From positions 16,518 to 80,517 of the forward strand of contig JAVXOZ010000007.1 of NCBI GenBank assembly GCA_036644995.1: DNA of 64,000 bases. Reading direction: 5' to 3'. The notes beneath the pieces are model-generated. The model had not been told where the DNA came from. It saw nothing but the letters and a program-made list of their open reading frames with translations, and searched no databases. Numbering within the stretch: position 1 is the first letter of the stretch; each line of letters begins with the position of its first letter. A program made the translations under genes and the position numbers. This document shows, one piece after another, positions 61,304 to 64,000 of the stretch. Origin of the DNA: Cryptoclostridium sp036644995 (GTDB taxonomy: Bacteria; Bacillota; Dehalobacteriia; UBA7702).

Positions 61304-63058
61304 ATGAATCAAATTGAAAAAGAATATTTACAAAGCTTAATCCCCAAAGATTTACCAAATTGGCAGGATATTGCCAAAGAGGGCTATGCCATAGGTAAAG
61401 CCATAAAAGTTGTTCCCTCTTTAGCTTTGAAAAACAGCGGCTATAAAAGCGAAGTGGATATGCGGTTGGATAAAGCCGCCCAAGGCAAAATTACTTGGCG
61501 TACCATTATGGGACTTGCCACCTTAAAGGATCAAAAAGAAGGACTGGAATATTTAGAGGAATTTGCCAACAAAACAGGTGTTGTAATTGATGCGGCAATG
61601 ATAATCCCCAATATGCTAACGGGTATACCCGATGAAAAAAGAAAAAATGTGCCCAAAGGTACCAGTTTTATTTTAGAAAAGTCTGAAGATTGGCAGCTAC
61701 TATCCCAATCTTCCCATATACACACTGCTTTTTGTGATTTTCATATAGGCTCTGCCAATGCCTCTTTTAATACGGAAAATGCCTTAAAGGCAGATTCTTC
61801 CTATTCGGGAATATTTTCCCAATTTGTGTGGGATTATCCAAATTGTAATGACGATATTGCTAACCTTTGTGATAATTTAAAGGCAATTTCCATGGTAGCG
61901 GCAAAATATGATGAAAAATTCGTGGTGGATACCTATATGGATGACGGTTTACCATCTTATTTTTTAGATTTAGCTTCATTTTTGGGTTATGCCAAATTAG
62001 AAAAATATATAGTTTCCACCCTTTGCGGTGCCAGATATGCTTGCAGCTTTGGTCAGCTAATGGATGAAACAGTGCCCAAAGTTGCTTTATGGCTTGGACT
62101 TTCCCAAGTTCTAAAGGAGAAGGACCAACCCGGTGTTTCCTTTGTTTTCAGTAATTGCATAGACCATTGGGACCACGATTTAGAGGCAAATTACGGTGTT
62201 TTATGCACGGAATTGCTGTTAGAAATTTTGGCAGAAAAAAAATACAAAACAGGTGCTTCTATTTTGCCTATTCCCATTACGGAAAAAGTAGCGGTGCCCA
62301 CCCCTGAAGGTATTGCCAATATTCACGCAGCGGCCAGAAGGGTAGAGGAAAAAGCTGAGGAATGGCGTGATTTAATAGATTTTAGTAAAATAGAAAAAAT
62401 TCGAGATATACTCGTAGTCCAAGGTACTAAATTTTTTGAAAATATTTTAGATGGATTCAAAACTGCGGGTATAGATATTGAAAATCCTTTGGAACTTATG
62501 GTGGTTTTAAAACGCATAAATCCCGGAGCATTAGAAGAAATGTTTCACCCATCCTTGTGCCATAGCGGTGACCATATAAAGCCCTATGTGCCCACATCCA
62601 TGGCTCGGCGTTCCATGGCGGAGTGTGAGGAAATTATAGTCAAGGTGAAAAAATTTCCGGATATAGAAAAATTAAAAAATACAGAAATATTAGTGCTATC
62701 CGGTGATGTACATCGCTATGGCATTTTTGTTTTAAGCGGTGTGCTCAATGGTTTAGGTGTTAAGGTGGTTGAAGGCGGCGTGGGAATGGAGCCTGTGGAA
62801 ACCTTGGATATTGCCGATGAAGAAAATATTACCAAAATCTGCGTTAGTGTTCACAATGGTCAGGGCTTGGATTATGCCAAACAGTTGGAATATCTTGGCA
62901 AAGATAGGGGCAAGGAATACCGCATTTATATGGGTGGCAAACTCAATGGCATCATCGGTGAGGAATCTGAGCCTCAGGATGTTTCTGCTTTAATAGCCAA
63001 AACCGGGGTAATACCTTGTGAAACTGTGGAAGAATTTATTGCAGGTTTACTGGAATAA
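61304..63058 (+). CDS. Single-chain B12-dependent carbon-skeleton mutase (glutamate mutase / 2-methyleneglutarate mutase type)
   Basis: A 584-residue protein. The N-terminal region (about 60-440) resembles the glutamate-mutase catalytic barrel, including an IPITEKVAVPTPEGIANIHA segment like its VIVKTPHEAIGIPT loop. The C-terminal domain (about 455-584) is a textbook B12 domain: Asp468-x-His470-x2-Gly473, 41 residues, Ser515-Val-His, 26 residues, Gly544-Gly545, giving base-off/His-on binding. Glutamate mutase splits these domains over two proteins; here they are fused, as in 2-methyleneglutarate mutase. No pathway genes are beside it, so the substrate is open. Start behind AAGGGG. Confidence 0.8.
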   Translation: MNQIEKEYLQSLIPKDLPNWQDIAKEGYAIGKAIKVVPSLALKNSGYKSEVDMRLDKAAQGKITWRTIMGLATLKDQKEGLEYLEEFANKTGVVIDAAMIIPNMLTGIPDEKRKNVPKGTSFILEKSEDWQLLSQSSHIHTAFCDFHIGSANASFNTENALKADSSYSGIFSQFVWDYPNCNDDIANLCDNLKAISMVAAKYDEKFVVDTYMDDGLPSYFLDLASFLGYAKLEKYIVSTLCGARYACSFGQLMDETVPKVALWLGLSQVLKEKDQPGVSFVFSNCIDHWDHDLEANYGVLCTELLLEILAEKKYKTGASILPIPITEKVAVPTPEGIANIHAAARRVEEKAEEWRDLIDFSKIEKIRDILVVQGTKFFENILDGFKTAGIDIENPLELMVVLKRINPGALEEMFHPSLCHSGDHIKPYVPTSMARRSMAECEEIIVKVKKFPDIEKLKNTEILVLSGDVHRYGIFVLSGVLNGLGVKVVEGGVGMEPVETLDIADEENITKICVSVHNGQGLDYAKQLEYLGKDRGKEYRIYMGGKLNGIIGEESEPQDVSALIAKTGVIPCETVEEFIAGLLE

Positions 63059-63091
63059 CGGATAATAAATCTTTTCGATTTTCTGTTTTTG

Positions 63092-63100
63092 TGCTATAAT
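63092..63100 (+). promoter_or_regulatory. Extended -10 promoter upstream of the nitroreductase gene
   Basis: TGCTATAAT: perfect TATAAT at 63095-63100 with an extended TG. It is the only clear promoter in the 243-base gap; a repeat-derived palindrome follows before the gene. Confidence 0.5.
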
Positions 63101-63150
63101 TAAAACATTAATAGATAGATTGTAGGGAAAATTTAATTTTTTGGCAAGAT

Positions 63151-63271
63151 TATAGGCTTTGGAAAAAGTCTTAGAGCAGGTAATCAACCTAAGCTGGGTA
63201 ATTGCAGTGTGCTCATACATAATAGGTAGGAGATATGGTGATTCTTATCAGACTTTCTTTACAGTCTTACC
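63151..63271. repeat. Diverged relative of the MITE-like palindrome (copy D)
   Basis: The left arm TATAGGCTTTGGAAAAAGTC and the right arm, whose complement reads TAAGACTGTAAAGAAAGTCT, are imperfect inverted repeats similar to the ends of copies A-C. The centre differs. It lies in the leader of the nitroreductase-like gene. Confidence 0.55.
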
Positions 63272-63301
63272 ACTATAAAGTAGATTAGGAGATGTTTTAT
63301 T

Positions 63302-63841
63302 ATGGAATTATCACAAGCAATCAATAAAAGATATAGCTATCGTGGAAAATTTACCGATGCCATAGTTCCTCGCTGTGATTTAGTTAAAATTGTTAAAGCG
63401 GGTTTAGCTGCTCCTTCGGGATGTAATCGCCAAACTCCGCAATTTATTGCTTTGGATGATAAAAATTTAATAGCTGAATTTGCAAAGATTATAGGTTTAC
63501 CCAAAACAGCCACAGCCACAGCGGCTATATGCGTGGTTAGTTGCCCTAAACCTGCGGTGGATGGCAAATCCTATGCTGCCCAAGATTATGCGGCGGCAAT
63601 AGAGAATATGCTCCTTACCATAGTGGATTTAGGCTATGCAACCTGTTGGATAGAAGGACAAATTCATGCCGATGGGGTAAACGAAAAATTGGAAGCTCTT
63701 TTAAATTTGCCGCAAAATGTAAATTTAGCAGTTTATTTGCCCTTGGGTGTGGCTGAAGAGCCTCAGGCAAATCCCGTAAAATCCAAAATATTGCCCAACC
63801 GTGGTTGGTTCAATAAATATGGAGAGGAAGAAATAAAATAA
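63302..63841 (+). CDS. Nitroreductase-family flavoprotein
   Basis: A 179-residue FMN-binding protein of the nitroreductase superfamily. Motifs are INKRYSYRGKF at the N-terminus (flavin phosphate site), GLAAPSGCNRQTPQF, and DYAAAIENMLLTIVDLGYAT with CWIEG. The C-terminal GVAEEPQANPVK is common in the family. These enzymes use NAD(P)H to reduce quinones, nitro compounds or other small molecules; the physiological substrate is unknown. Start behind GGAGA. Confidence 0.87.
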   Translation: MELSQAINKRYSYRGKFTDAIVPRCDLVKIVKAGLAAPSGCNRQTPQFIALDDKNLIAEFAKIIGLPKTATATAAICVVSCPKPAVDGKSYAAQDYAAAIENMLLTIVDLGYATCWIEGQIHADGVNEKLEALLNLPQNVNLAVYLPLGVAEEPQANPVKSKILPNRGWFNKYGEEEIK

Positions 63842-63908
63842 AACCCATTTATGTTTGTTAAATGAGTTTAGATAGATACTGAATTTAAAACCACCATACA
63901 TTAAATTA

Positions 63909-63943
63909 AAACCACCCTACATTTACAATGCAGAGTGGTTTTT
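63909..63943 (+). terminator. Terminator after the nitroreductase gene
   Basis: AAAACCAC pairs with GTGGTTTT around a 17-base loop and ends in a T run. A related AAACCACC stretch lies just upstream (63880s), which may be a decayed duplicate. Confidence 0.75.
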
Positions 63944-64000
63944 AAGCTGTTGATAAAGTCTGATATTCGGCAAAATCCCTTCCCATCGGCTGCTTATGTA
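63942..64000. repeat. MITE-like palindrome, copy C (cut by the window end)
   Basis: TTAAGCTGTTGATAAAGTCT onward is nearly identical to the left half of copy B (TGATATTCGGCAAAAT, CCTTCCCAT, TGCTTATGT). The right half is outside the window. Confidence 0.85.

Overview
The window reads as chromosomal DNA of an AT-rich, anaerobic, endospore-forming member of the Firmicutes, most likely Clostridia. The reasons are Gram-positive ribosome binding sites, CodY, RNase Y, a SleB/YpeB spore-germination pair, an SLH-domain wall protein, rubrerythrin, and a complete carbonyl-branch Wood-Ljungdahl (acetyl-CoA synthase) cluster. An acetogen or a syntrophic relative fits; the genus cannot be fixed from the sequence alone.

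Layout. 1-12971 is a housekeeping block on the + strand: rimO-pgsA-cinA-recA-recX (stop and start codons overlap at three junctions), RNase Y, an unknown protein, YmdB, an M19 dipeptidase preceded by a tiny coupled ORF, a PHP phosphoesterase, cobS, guaB, codY and a Nudix-like protein whose catalytic box has decayed. 12976-13550 holds tRNA-Pro, tRNA-Gln and an unlisted 57-residue Cys-rich protein. 13703-25004 is the acs cluster: cooC-cooS-acsB-acsC-acsV-cooC-acsD-acsE, with its own promoter and terminator. 25091-26220 is accessory DNA: five tandem copies of a 115-116 bp unit followed by a decayed IS256-type transposase. Next come an alpha/beta hydrolase and a membrane diguanylate cyclase (both - strand), glnS with an M29-type peptidase, and an odd stretch of short repeats phased at about 41 bp.

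33453-44402 carries a YajQ-family protein, the arginine genes argCJ, argBDF and (separately) argG, the SLH protein, and fhs, which sits behind a ZTP riboswitch on the - strand. 44552-47484 carries a YitT-family membrane protein, deoC, cdd and rubrerythrin. 48016-56750 is the most unusual block: a cobalamin riboswitch with terminator, followed by an eight-gene operon (LysR regulator, M14-type deacylase, five-part Opp/Nik ABC importer, MATE exporter). 57174-63841 has tRNA-Cys, sleB-ypeB, tRNA-Leu, a MerR/acetyltransferase pair with a 19-bp-spacer MerR promoter, a single-chain B12-dependent mutase, and a nitroreductase-like protein.

How it works together. Corrinoid chemistry recurs: cobS makes cobalamin, AcsC/D/E/V form and service the corrinoid iron-sulfur methyl carrier, a B12 riboswitch gates a transport operon, and the 61304-63058 mutase binds B12. 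fhs supplies the formyl-THF step of the methyl branch under ZTP control, linking one-carbon supply to purine status; guaB and codY add GTP synthesis and GTP sensing. An imperfect-palindrome repeat of about 127 bp recurs at 45423, 56825 and 63942, with a diverged relative at 63151, and looks like a MITE family.
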